A DNA stretch of 64,000 nucleotides, taken from the NCBI RefSeq assembly GCF_032460525.1, contig NZ_CP135963.1, positions 2,356,001 through 2,420,000 on the forward strand. Reading direction: 5' to 3'. The DNA is from Geodermatophilus sp. DSM 44513 (lineage in GTDB: Bacteria; Actinomycetota; Actinomycetes; Mycobacteriales; Geodermatophilaceae). A model generated the notes under the pieces. It saw only the letters and a list, made by a program, of their open reading frames with translations, was not told the DNA's origin and made no database searches. Shown here in pieces: positions 31,858 to 39,589 of the stretch. Each line of letters begins with the position of its first letter. Positions within the stretch are counted from its first letter, which is position 1. The translations under genes were made by a program, and so were the position numbers.

Positions 31858-32778
31858 GTGACCGGGGACGGCGTCGACGCGGACGGGGCGGCGGCGCACC
31901 CGGTGTCGCCGGCCGCCGGGTCCTGGCCGCCGGTGTACTCCCGGGTGCGGGTCGGGGCGGCCAGCGTGCGGGTGGGGGTGGCCGGCGAGGGCCCGCCGCT
32001 GCTGCTGCTCAACGGCATCGGCGCCAACATCGAGATGTGGGAGCCGGCGGTGCGCCGGCTGCCGGGCCGGCAGGTGGTCATGCTCGACGTCCCGGGCACC
32101 GGCGGGTCACCGGCGCTGCGCAGCGGGCTGCGGATGTCGGGCTACGGGCGGCTGGTGACCGGGGTGCTCGACGCGCTGGGACACGTGCGGGTCGACGTCC
32201 TCGGCTACTCCTGGGGCGGCGCGCTGGCCCAGCAGGTGGCCCACCAGGCGCCCTCGCGGGTGCGCAACCTGGTGCTCGCCGCGACCACCCCGGGCCTGGG
32301 CGGGCAGCCTCCGGCGCCCTGGGTGCTGGCGCTGATGGCCTCCCCCACGCGGTACTACTCCCGCCGCTACCTGCGCCTGACCGCCCCGCTGCTGTTCGGC
32401 AGCGACCCGCGGGTGGCCGCCGACTCCGCGCACGGCCAGGCGCGGCTGCGCCGCCCGCCGAGCCTGCTCGGCTACACCCAGCAGCTGTACGCCATCTCCG
32501 GCTGGTCCAGCCGCTGGTGGCTGGACCGGGTGCAGCACCCCACCCTGGTCATCGGCGCGCGGCGGGACCCGCTCGCGCCGCCGCGCAACGCCCGGATCAT
32601 GGCGGCGGCGCTGCCGCACGCCCAGCTGCGGATGGTCGACGGCGGGCACCTGTTCCTCTTCGAGGACCCGGACGCGGGCTGCGCGCTGGTCGAGACGTTC
32701 CTGCGGCGGCAGGAGGACGAGCTGGCCGGCGACGGGCGGGGGCCGCGCAGGCGTGAGGGCGTGCGGCGCGGGCCGTAG
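31858..32778 (+). CDS. Poly(3-hydroxyalkanoate) depolymerase-like alpha/beta hydrolase
   Basis: A 306-residue alpha/beta hydrolase closely patterned on intracellular PHA depolymerases: LLLLNGIGANIEMWEPAV, VVMLDVPGTGGSPALRSG, nucleophile elbow GYSWGGALAQQVAH, LVLAATTPGLGG, ASPTRYYSRRYLR, GYTQQLYAISGWSSRWWL and LVIGARRDPLAPPRNARIM, with His in DGGHLFLFE. NGIGAN-x-E-M-W and SWGGALAQQ are closer to PhaZ than those of the second copy at 23124. The depolymerase assignment is by motif only. The N-terminal 25 residues are variable, and the start could be the ATG 12 nt upstream. Confidence 0.8.
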   Translation: MTGDGVDADGAAAHPVSPAAGSWPPVYSRVRVGAASVRVGVAGEGPPLLLLNGIGANIEMWEPAVRRLPGRQVVMLDVPGTGGSPALRSGLRMSGYGRLVTGVLDALGHVRVDVLGYSWGGALAQQVAHQAPSRVRNLVLAATTPGLGGQPPAPWVLALMASPTRYYSRRYLRLTAPLLFGSDPRVAADSAHGQARLRRPPSLLGYTQQLYAISGWSSRWWLDRVQHPTLVIGARRDPLAPPRNARIMAAALPHAQLRMVDGGHLFLFEDPDAGCALVETFLRRQEDELAGDGRGPRRREGVRRGP

Positions 32779-32809
32779 CGCGCCACCGCCGGCGAGGGCC
32801 GGGGCGCAC

Positions 32810-32815
32810 TACGGT
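32810..32815 (+). promoter_or_regulatory. Probable -10 element of the following acyl-CoA ligase gene
   Basis: TACGGT (TANNNT) about 39 nt before the GTG start; the gene then has its own AGGAG Shine-Dalgarno at 32843. No convincing -35 was found. Confidence 0.35.
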
Positions 32816-32853
32816 GTGCGCCGGCTCACGTCCCGCCGCACCAGGAGCGACCC

Positions 32854-34458
32854 GTGTTCGACGACGCACTGACCTCCACCATCGCCCGGGCCCGCGGGCA
32901 CGCCCTCGGCGACCTGCTGCGGCGCTCCGCGGCGCGCGTGCCCGACCGCACGGCGCTGCGCTTCCGCGACCGCTCGCACACGTACGCCGAACTGGACGCG
33001 GCCGTGGACCGGACCGCCAACGCGCTGACCGCGCGCGGGGTGGCGCGCGGTGACCGGGTGGCCCTGCTGTCGCACAACGACGACGGGTACGTCGTGCTCA
33101 CCTTCGCCCTGGCCCGGCTGGGCGCCGTCGCCGTCCCGGTCAACTTCATGCTGACCGCGGGCGAGGTGGCCTACGTCCTCGAGCACTGCGGGGCGGCCGG
33201 CGTGGTCGCGGAGGCCGCGCTGGTGCCGGTGGCGCAGGAGGCGCTGCGGCTGGCGGGGCGGGAGGAGGCCGTCGTCGTCCGGGGGGTCCTGGGCGGCGGG
33301 CCGGACGGCGGGCCCGACGGCTGGGAGGCCTACGAGACCTGGGCGGCGCACCCGGACGCCGCACCGCCGCAGGTGGACGTCGCCGACGACGACGTGCTGC
33401 AGCTGATGTACACCAGCGGCACCGAGTCCCGGCCCAAGGGCGTGATGATGACCAGCCGCAGCCTGGTCACCCAGTACGTCAGCTGCATCGTCGACGGCCG
33501 GTACGCCGCCGACGACGTCGCCCTGCACGCGCTGCCGCTGTTCCACGTCGCTGCCCAGCACGTGTTCCTGGTGCCCAACCTGTACCTGGGCGGCACCAAC
33601 GTGGTGCTGGACGGGCCGGACCCGGCCACCGTGCTGGCGACCGTGGAGCGGGAGCGGATCACCAGCCTGTTCTGCCCCCCGACGGTGTGGATCGGCCTGC
33701 TGCGGCACCCCGACTTCGACCGCCGGGACCTCTCCTCGCTGGCCAAGGGCTACTACGGCGCGTCGATCATGCCGGTGGCCACCGTGCAGGAGCTCCGCCG
33801 GCGGCTGCCCGGGATGGCGCTGTTCAACTGCTACGGGCAGACCGAGATGTCCGCGCTGGCCCTGGTGCTCTCCCCGGAGGACCAGCTGCGCAAGCCCGGC
33901 TCGGCCGGCACCCCGGCGCTGAACAGCCAGACCCGCCTGGTCGACGACGAGGGCCGCCCGGTCGGCCCCGGCGTCGAGGGCGAGATCGTGCACCGCAGCC
34001 CGCACGCCACCGTCGGCTACTGGAACGACCCGGAGAAGACCGCGGAGGCCTTCCGCGGCGGCTGGTTCCACAGCGGCGACCTGGGTGTGATGGACGAGGA
34101 CGGCTACATCACCGTGGTCGACCGCAAGAAGGACGTGATCAAGACCGGCGGGGAGAACGTGGCCAGCCGCGAGGTGGAGGAGGTGCTCTACCAGCACCCG
34201 GCGGTCGCGGAGACCGCCGTCTTCGGCATCCCGCACCCCCGGTGGATCGAGGCGGTCGCCGCCGTCGTCGTCCCCCGGGACGGGCAGCGGCTGGACCCCG
34301 ACGAGCTGGTCGGCTTCTGCCGGGAGCGGCTGGCCGGCTACAAGACGCCGCGCTACGTCGCCGTCGTCGACGGGCTGCCCAAGAACGCCAGCGGCAAGAT
34401 CCTCAAGCGCGAGCTGCGCACCACCTTCGCCGACCTGGCCGACCGGCCGGCCGACTGA
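32854..34458 (+). CDS. Long-chain-type acyl-CoA synthetase (FadD-like)
   Basis: A 534-residue AMP-forming ligase: P-loop LMYTSGTESRPKGVMMT, LPLFHVAAQHVFLVPNLYLG, FNCYGQTEMSAL, GWFHSGDLGVMDEDGYITVV, RKKDVIKTGGENVASREVEE and the adenylation Lys in LPKNASGKILKRELR. The complete N- and C-terminal domains are present. VDRKKDVIKTGGENV is typical of fatty-acid and aryl-acid CoA ligases. Chain length is not predictable. AGGAG lies 6-7 nt before the GTG. It follows the depolymerase-like hydrolase on the same strand, so released hydroxy acids could be reactivated to CoA esters, which is inference. Confidence 0.88.
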   Translation: MFDDALTSTIARARGHALGDLLRRSAARVPDRTALRFRDRSHTYAELDAAVDRTANALTARGVARGDRVALLSHNDDGYVVLTFALARLGAVAVPVNFMLTAGEVAYVLEHCGAAGVVAEAALVPVAQEALRLAGREEAVVVRGVLGGGPDGGPDGWEAYETWAAHPDAAPPQVDVADDDVLQLMYTSGTESRPKGVMMTSRSLVTQYVSCIVDGRYAADDVALHALPLFHVAAQHVFLVPNLYLGGTNVVLDGPDPATVLATVERERITSLFCPPTVWIGLLRHPDFDRRDLSSLAKGYYGASIMPVATVQELRRRLPGMALFNCYGQTEMSALALVLSPEDQLRKPGSAGTPALNSQTRLVDDEGRPVGPGVEGEIVHRSPHATVGYWNDPEKTAEAFRGGWFHSGDLGVMDEDGYITVVDRKKDVIKTGGENVASREVEEVLYQHPAVAETAVFGIPHPRWIEAVAAVVVPRDGQRLDPDELVGFCRERLAGYKTPRYVAVVDGLPKNASGKILKRELRTTFADLADRPAD

Positions 34459-34470
34459 CCGGACCGGTCC

Positions 34471-34848
34471 TCAACGGCGGTGCCAGCGGACGGCGCCGGC
34501 CGCGGCGGTGCCGAGCACCACGAGCGAGGTGACCGCGCTGCGTGGCGCCACCTCGCGGCCGCGGCGGGCCAGGAGCACCGCCGCGGCGTCCAGCGCGGTG
34601 AGCAGCAGCGTCACCTCGGTGGTGCGGCGGGCCTGGGGCGCCGGGGTGACCAGCAGCGCCGCGCCCATGGCGATGTTGCGCGCCGCGGTCAGGCGCACCA
34701 GCAGCGGCAGCAGGACGTCGGTCCGCGTCCCCTCCTCCGCGGCCCCGAGCAGCCGGGGCAGCGCCCGCGGGGCGCACAGCGCCGCGGTCCCGACCCAGAT
34801 CGACAGCGTCCCGACGGTCTTGCGGGTGACGTCCCACTCGCTGGTCAT
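34471..34848 (-). CDS. Small membrane protein of unknown function
   Basis: A 125-residue protein with about four hydrophobic segments (TLSIWVGTAALCAP, NIAMGAALLVTP, VTLLLTALDAAAVLLA, SLVVLGTAAAGAVRW). I do not recognise a family with certainty; the layout resembles DUF4267-like membrane proteins. It begins 6 nt after the stop of the upstream membrane-protein gene, in an operon headed by a methyltransferase. A short palindrome (GGACCGGTCC) between its stop and the convergent ligase stop may form a hairpin. Confidence 0.6.
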   Translation of the reverse strand: MTSEWDVTRKTVGTLSIWVGTAALCAPRALPRLLGAAEEGTRTDVLLPLLVRLTAARNIAMGAALLVTPAPQARRTTEVTLLLTALDAAAVLLARRGREVAPRSAVTSLVVLGTAAAGAVRWHRR

Positions 34849-34854
34849 GGCCGG

Positions 34855-35421
34855 TCACTGCCCGCCGGGGCGCGCCGTGAACCGGTCGCCGCCCGCGACG
34901 ACCAGCACCGATGCCAGGAACGGCAGGGTGACGACGCTGGCCACCACGTCGCTGACGGTCGCGACGGTGAAGGCGCCGGCACCCGGCGAGCCCAGCGGCC
35001 CGAGCACCCCGTCCGGGCCGAGGGCGGCCACCGAGGCGGGCAGGGTCAGCAGCGCGGACACCGTCCCGCCGAGCACCACGCCCACGGCCACCGCGGCCGG
35101 TGCCGCGCGCAGCGCCCGCACCGCCAGGGCGGTGCCGCGCCGCAGCGCGCCGGACCAGGACGCTCCCCCGCCGGCGGCCAGCGCGGCCACGACGCCGGTC
35201 ACCCACAGCTGGGCGACCAGGCCGGTCGCGAACCCCACGGCGTCGACGGCGAGCGCGGCGCCCAGCCGCGGGTCGTCCAGCACCAGCACCTGGCGGGCCA
35301 CGTCGGGCACGGTGTTGACCAGCGTGGCGGCCAGCGCGGCCAGGTAGGCCGGGCCGGCGTGCCGGCGCAGCAGCCCCAGCGCGGTGCGGACGGTCGCGGC
35401 CGGCGGGGAGCCGGCGCTCAC
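34855..35421 (-). CDS. Polytopic membrane protein of unknown function
   Basis: A 188-residue hydrophobic protein with four to five likely helices (PAYLAALAATLVNTVP, GLVAQLWVTGVVAALAA, AVAVGVVLGGTVSALL, SVVTLPFLASVLVVAGG). No family recognised with confidence. The GTG start overlaps the methyltransferase stop by 4 bp, so the two are co-translated; a role with the methyltransferase is unknown. Confidence 0.65.
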   Translation of the reverse strand: MSAGSPPAATVRTALGLLRRHAGPAYLAALAATLVNTVPDVARQVLVLDDPRLGAALAVDAVGFATGLVAQLWVTGVVAALAAGGGASWSGALRRGTALAVRALRAAPAAVAVGVVLGGTVSALLTLPASVAALGPDGVLGPLGSPGAGAFTVATVSDVVASVVTLPFLASVLVVAGGDRFTARPGGQ

Positions 35422-36044
35422 GGCCGGGTCGCGACCAGCGCCGTCCAGCAGCCGGCCAGCCGGGTCTCCTGGCCGGTGACGCCCAGCCCGGCGGCCCGGC
35501 AGGCGTCCGCGAGGCCGTCCGGGGTCGGCCGGTCGCCGTCGGCGGGGTGGTGGGACACCGCCCGCAGCGGCCGGCTGTCCACGAAGCGGGCCGTCATCTC
35601 GCACGAGTAGAACCGCCCGCCCGGGCGCAGCAGCCGGGCGGCCTCCCGGACGACGTCGCGCCAGGCCGGGGTGTGGTGCAGCACGTGGTGGGCGAACACC
35701 GCGTCGTAGGACGCCGTCGGCAGGGTCAGCGCGGTGGCGTCGCCCTCCCGCACGTCGACCCGCGCGCCCAGGTCGCGCACCGCCGCCCGGCAGGCCGCGA
35801 CACTGGCCGGGTACCGCTCCACGCCGTCGGCGTGCGCGGCGCCGAAGACCTCCAGCGCCAGGCGCAGGCCGGTGCCGCGGCGCCCGGTGCCCAGCTCCAG
35901 CACCCGACCCCCGGGGACAGGCCCGCCCAGCCGGAGCAGGACGGGCGCCTCGACGCGGCGCTGCACCAGCGCGCGGACACGGGAGTCGACCCACAGCCGG
36001 TTGGCGTCGACGAGGGTCGGCGGGACGGGACGGCTGCTCGGCAC
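35418..36044 (-). CDS. Class I SAM-dependent methyltransferase
   Basis: A 208-residue methyltransferase. Motif I is GGRVLELGTGRRGTGLRLAL, motif II VDVREGDATALTLPTASYDA, post-motif AHHVLHHTPAW and EAARLLRPGGRFYSCEM. This is the UbiE/type-11 fold. The acceptor is not predicted. GTG start with AGGAGG 5 nt upstream. First gene of a three-gene minus-strand operon with two membrane proteins. Confidence 0.85.
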   Translation of the reverse strand: MPSSRPVPPTLVDANRLWVDSRVRALVQRRVEAPVLLRLGGPVPGGRVLELGTGRRGTGLRLALEVFGAAHADGVERYPASVAACRAAVRDLGARVDVREGDATALTLPTASYDAVFAHHVLHHTPAWRDVVREAARLLRPGGRFYSCEMTARFVDSRPLRAVSHHPADGDRPTPDGLADACRAAGLGVTGQETRLAGCWTALVATRP

Positions 36045-36102
36045 GGTGCCCTCCTGCCCCGGCCGGACCCGCGATAACCAGGCCGGCCGGGGACCGGGCG
36101 GC

Positions 36103-37005
36103 TCAGCCCCGGTAGTTCACGTGCGGGTGGTCCATGTGGTTGGCGGTGGCGCTGCCACGGTCGGCCATCGCCTTCCAGGAGCCGGACGGCGAGGACAGCA
36201 TCCGCTGCTCCCAGATGAGGTAGTCCACGCCGAGCTCCTCCCAGTGCGCGACGTGGTAGGCCACGATCGCGTCCCCGAGGGCGGAGTTCGAGCCGACCAT
36301 GTAGTCCAGCGCCAGGCCCGAGGGGTGCCCGCCCGGGTCGGCGGCGCTGGCCCGGGTGCCGCCCAGGGTGATCCCGGCGGCGCCGGGCACGTTGCTGACG
36401 ACCGCGTTCGCCGCCGCCTGGACGACGGGCTTCACCGGCCCGGCGTTGTTGGTGATCCTCGCGACCGCACCGGCCGCGGCCGGTGCCGCCGGGGCCGTCG
36501 TCGCCGCGGACGGCGTCGCCGCCCGGCTCGGCGCGGCGGCCTCGGCGGCAGCGGCCTCCGCGGCGGCGGCCTCGGCGGCAGCGGCCTCGGCGGCGGCGCG
36601 GGCGGCGGCCTCCGCGGCAGCCACGGCCTCGGCGGCCGCGCGGGCCTCGGCCTCCCGCCGGGCCAGCTCGGCCTGGTCGGCGGCGGCCTGGGCCTGCTGG
36701 GCGGCGGTCTGGGCGGCCTCGCGGCTGCTGCGGCTGGCGGCCAGGTCCTGCAGCGGCTGCAGCTCCTGCACCGCGTCGACGGGTGCGGGAGCACCGGTCA
36801 GCCCCAGCGCCCGGGCGACGCTGACCGTCTCCGCCGGGGCGGGCCGGACGGCCTCGGCCTGGGCGGCCGGCTCGGCACCGACGACGACGCCGACCAGGAC
36901 GGCGCCGGCCGTGGCCACCCCCAGGTAGACGGCCGGACGGCGGACGGGAGCGGGCAGGCGGAGGCGGCGGGCAGCGCGGCCTCGGGACGGGGTGGGTCGG
37001 TCCAT
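36103..37005 (-). CDS. Secreted wall-associated protein with M15/LAS-like peptidase C-terminal domain
   Basis: A 300-residue exported protein. Basic N-terminus and hydrophobic segment (VYLGVATAGAVLVGVVVG) form a signal peptide. Residues about 95-165 are an Ala/Glu/Arg-rich helical, probably coiled-coil, linker (AEAAARAAAEAAAAEAA). The last 120 residues form a compact domain with GGTRASAADPGGHPSGLALD and MDHPHVNYRG, whose His, Asp and HxH spacing fits LAS/M15-type zinc peptidases (ARB-07466-like C-terminal domain). The same domain ends the Rpf protein at 37910. A ydaO-type riboswitch lies in the leader. ATG start; the Shine-Dalgarno is weak. No catalytic domain other than the C-terminal one. 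Confidence 0.8.
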   Translation of the reverse strand: MDRPTPSRGRAARRLRLPAPVRRPAVYLGVATAGAVLVGVVVGAEPAAQAEAVRPAPAETVSVARALGLTGAPAPVDAVQELQPLQDLAASRSSREAAQTAAQQAQAAADQAELARREAEARAAAEAVAAAEAAARAAAEAAAAEAAAAEAAAAEAAAPSRAATPSAATTAPAAPAAAGAVARITNNAGPVKPVVQAAANAVVSNVPGAAGITLGGTRASAADPGGHPSGLALDYMVGSNSALGDAIVAYHVAHWEELGVDYLIWEQRMLSSPSGSWKAMADRGSATANHMDHPHVNYRG

Positions 37006-37299
37006 GGGGGTGCGGGTTCTCCGGGGTCGGGGCGCGGCGGGACCGTGCGGGCGCACGGGCGCCGCGGAGGGGGTGCGGGCAGGGCCGACCGCGGCCGTGC
37101 GGGGACGCCGGGGACCACCGGGGGGAGACGGCTCGGTGCCGGTCGAGCGGGGGTGCTCGGACCCGGGGCGGCGGGACGCCGGGGCGCGGACGGCGGCGTG
37201 CGGTCGGGCGGGGGTCAGGTGCGGGCGGGCACCCGGGAGCGCGGCCGGCGGGGTGGAGCAGGGCAGCGGCACGCCATCCGGCGGCTCTCCGTTCTTCCG
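37006..37299 (-). other. Long leader between the riboswitch and the secreted peptidase-like gene
   Basis: About 295 nt of untranslated leader follow the riboswitch aptamer before the ATG. It should contain the expression platform; candidate stem-forming GC-rich segments are present but I could not settle on one terminator/antiterminator pair. No separate gene is supported here. Confidence 0.5.
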
Positions 37300-37436
37300 G
37301 TGGCCGCCTACCGGGTTAGCTGACGGGTTCGGGCGGGAAGTGGCCCTACGGCTCCCGGACGTGCGTCCAGGAGCGGATTCACCCCAGTGCTGCGGTGGGT
37401 CCCCGGCTCGCCCGGTGGGCGACTCGGCGGCGTCCG
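37300..37436 (-). ncRNA. ydaO-type (cyclic di-AMP) riboswitch
   Basis: Read on the minus strand, the element shows the conserved blocks in order: CCGCCGAGTCGCC (5' P1), AGCCGGGGACCCACC, CTGGGGTGAATCC, GGGAGCCGTAGGG, and the near-invariant 3' block GAACCCGTCAGCTAACCCGG followed by TAGGCGG, which closes P1. This is the actinobacterial ydaO/yuaA form, which senses c-di-AMP and is known in front of rpf and wall-hydrolase genes. It precedes the secreted peptidase-like gene. Confidence 0.9.
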
Positions 37437-37735
37437 CTCGGGCCTGCGTGGTGCAGAGGTGACGACCGACCGGACGCGGACACCATAGGGCCGTGACCCG
37501 GCCGTGACAATCGGCCGCGGGCCGACCGTGGTGCAGGACACGTCGCGGCACCGCCGGGGACGGCGGGCGGCGCGGGCGACGGGAGTTGGCGGGCGGGGCT
37601 GCACCCGGGTCCCTCCCAGGGCCCCGCCCGGGGAGAGCATGCGGCGGACCGGTCGGTCCCGCAACCGGTGTCCGTGCGGTCCGGCCGGTGCCGTGGCCGG
37701 CGGTTCCCGGGGCCCGCGGCGGGCACCCCCCACCC

Positions 37736-37888
37736 ATGACCGAGATGGACCCGCGGGACCCGGACACCCTGTACGCCGAGGGGCCGGTCGAGCCCGAGCC
37801 GCCCGGGGAGGACCTGCCCGAGACCTCGCCACTGCCGGACTCCGGCGGCACCGGCCCGGGCCCCGACGACCTCGACCGGCTGCTCTGA
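37736..37888 (+). CDS. Small acidic hypothetical protein
   Basis: Fifty residues, strongly acidic and Pro-rich (MTEMDPRDPDTLYAEGPVEP at the start, DDLDRLL at the end). The composition differs from the Arg-rich shadow frames around it. It lies between the two riboswitch-controlled genes on the opposite strand. No clear Shine-Dalgarno is visible. Function unknown; may be a conserved actinobacterial short protein. Confidence 0.5.
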   Translation: MTEMDPRDPDTLYAEGPVEPEPPGEDLPETSPLPDSGGTGPGPDDLDRLL

Positions 37889-37909
37889 CCACACCCCGGG
37901 CCGGGGAGG

Positions 37910-39226
37910 TCAGCCCCGGTAGTTCACGTGCGGGTGGTCCATGTGGTTGGCCGTCGCGCTGCCGCGGTCGGCCATCGCCTTCCAGGCACCGGTCGGCGAG
38001 GTCAGGATCCGCTGCTGCCAGATGACGTAGTCCACGCCGAGCTCCTCCCAGTGCTCGAGGTGGAAGGCGACGATCGCGTCCCCGAGGGCGGCGTCGGAGC
38101 CGACCATGTAGTCCAGGGCCAGCCCGGCCGGGTGGCCGTTCGGGTCGGTCGCGCTGGCCCGCGTGCCGCCGATGGTGATCAGGCTGGCCCCGCGCACCTC
38201 GCTGACCACCCGGTCGGCGGCGGCCTGCACCTGCGGCCGGACCGGGCCGGCGCTGTTGGTGATGATCGCGGTGGCCGTGGCGGCCGGGGTGGCGGCCGGG
38301 GTGGCGGCCGGGGTCGGCGCCGCCTGCACCGCGGGGGCGGCCGCCTGGACGACCGGGGCCGGCGCCGCCCCGACCGCCGGGGTCACGGCGGTGGCAGCGG
38401 TCGAGGTGGTGGCCGCGGCAGGGGCCACGGCGGACGTCCCGGTGCTGCGCCACTGGCCGGTGCCGGTCCCGGCGTCGCGCCAGCCGCCGGCGGCGTGCCG
38501 GCCACCGGAGGCGTGCCGCCCACCGGTGTCCGCCGCGTCGGCGGACCCGGCGGTGCGCAGCACCTGGCCCGGGCGGATGCGGTCGGGGTCGGCGCCGATG
38601 ACCGCCGCGTTGCGCTGGTAGAGCTCCCGCCACGACTGGCCGTGGGCGGCGGCGATGCCCGCCAGGGTGTCGCCGCGCGCGACGGTGTGGTCGGCGGCGT
38701 CGGCACCCTCGGTGGTGGCGGCCGGGGCCTCGTCGGTGGCCACGGAATCGGGGGCCGGCGCCCCGGCGGCGGCAGCCCCGGCGGCGGCAGCCCCGGCGGC
38801 GGCAGCCCCGGCGGCGGCGGCCCCGGCGGCGGCGGCCCCGGTGGCGGCGGCCGGGGTGGTGCCGTCGGTCAGCCGCTTCCCGCAGGTCGGCCACGCGCCG
38901 ATGCCCTGGCCGACGAGGACCTTCTCGGCGATCTCGATCTGCTGGGCGGGGGTGGCCAGGTCCGCGCGCGGGGCGAACGCCGTCCCCCCGAAGGCCGCCC
39001 AGGTGGACGGGCTGAACTGCAGTCCGCCGTAGTAGCCGTTGCCGGTGTTGATGTCCCAGTCGCCGCCGGACTCGCACTGGGCCACACCGGTCCAGTCGTG
39101 GGTGACGGCGGCCTGGGCCGGTGCGCCGAGGACGCCGATCCCGACGACGGTGGCGCCGGCGGCGACGGGCGCCTTGGCGAGGACCTGCCGGGTGCGGACG
39201 TAGCGGGGCGCGCAGTGCTTGGGCAT
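37910..39226 (-). CDS. Resuscitation-promoting factor with LysM and M15/LAS-like peptidase domain
   Basis: A 438-residue exported enzyme. Signal peptide at 1-40 (APAQAA end). The Rpf transglycosylase domain at 41-115 has DWTGVAQCESGGDW, catalytic Glu52 and NGYYGGLQFSPSTW. An Ala/Gly linker with six AAAAG-type units follows, then LysM near 180-225 (HTVARGDTLAGIAAAHGQSW, IRPGQVLRT), a Gly/Thr/Ala-rich spacer, and the same 120-residue C-terminal domain as the neighbouring protein (GHPAGLALDY, MDHPHVNYRG). Rpf cuts glycan strands; the C-terminal domain is probably a zinc peptidase, so one polypeptide could attack both glycan and stem peptide. GGAG lies 5-6 nt before the ATG. Controlled by a ydaO-type riboswitch. 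Confidence 0.9.
   Translation of the reverse strand: MPKHCAPRYVRTRQVLAKAPVAAGATVVGIGVLGAPAQAAVTHDWTGVAQCESGGDWDINTGNGYYGGLQFSPSTWAAFGGTAFAPRADLATPAQQIEIAEKVLVGQGIGAWPTCGKRLTDGTTPAAATGAAAAGAAAAGAAAAGAAAAGAAAAGAPAPDSVATDEAPAATTEGADAADHTVARGDTLAGIAAAHGQSWRELYQRNAAVIGADPDRIRPGQVLRTAGSADAADTGGRHASGGRHAAGGWRDAGTGTGQWRSTGTSAVAPAAATTSTAATAVTPAVGAAPAPVVQAAAPAVQAAPTPAATPAATPAATATAIITNSAGPVRPQVQAAADRVVSEVRGASLITIGGTRASATDPNGHPAGLALDYMVGSDAALGDAIVAFHLEHWEELGVDYVIWQQRILTSPTGAWKAMADRGSATANHMDHPHVNYRG
38761..38850 (-). repeat. Six tandem 15-bp repeats in the Rpf linker
   Basis: Six in-frame copies of a 15-nt unit (forward strand CCCCGGCGGCGGCAG and close variants) encode the AAAAG-type linker between the Rpf and LysM domains. 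Such repeats are prone to copy-number change without breaking the frame. Confidence 0.85.
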
Positions 39227-39240
39227 GGGGTCTCCGATCT

Positions 39241-39420
39241 CCGCCGGCGAGGTGAGCTGTCGGGTTCGGGCGATCGGTGCCCGGCCGCTCTCCGCGGCTC
39301 CACCCCGAGGCGGCCGCGCCCGGCCGTGCCGGGTGTGCAGCGCGCCGTGGTCGTGGGTCCCCCACCCCTGCCCTGGGAAGTGGGTGGCAGCCGGTGGGCA
39401 GGGTTTGGCGGATCCGGCGC
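39241..39420 (-). ncRNA. ydaO-type (cyclic di-AMP) riboswitch upstream of rpf
   Basis: On the minus strand: 5' GCGCCGGATCCGCC, then GGTGGGGGACCCACG, CTCGGGGTGGAGCC, AGCGGCCGGGC, and the 3' signature GCCCGAACCCGACAGCTCACC followed by TCGCCGGCG, which closes P1 with the 5' CGCCGG. It differs from the first copy in the signature (CGACAGCTCACC against CGTCAGCTAACC) and has a longer internal region. Together with the neighbouring copy it places both wall enzymes under c-di-AMP. Confidence 0.85.
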
Positions 39421-39589
39421 CGCGCTCTCCTGTTTAGCTGAGCGCACACAAAACGCTACGTGCAGTGATGTGAACTGTCGCCGTGACCCAGGTCACTTTC
39501 TCCGCCCGGGACGGCGGGTCGCAGGTCACTGCGGCGTGTCGGACCGTTCCGTCCGTCCCGTCCGTCACACCCGCCCCACGGGTCGATCG

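Noticed and set aside
36483..36824. Plus-strand Pro/Arg-rich frames opposite the Ala-rich linker.
   Set aside because: Shadows created by GCG/GCC repeat codons of the coiled-coil linker.
37006..37851. Long N-terminal extension of the secreted peptidase-like protein.
   Set aside because: It would translate through the ydaO-type riboswitch and place the signal peptide internally; ATG 37005 gives a normal exported N-terminus.
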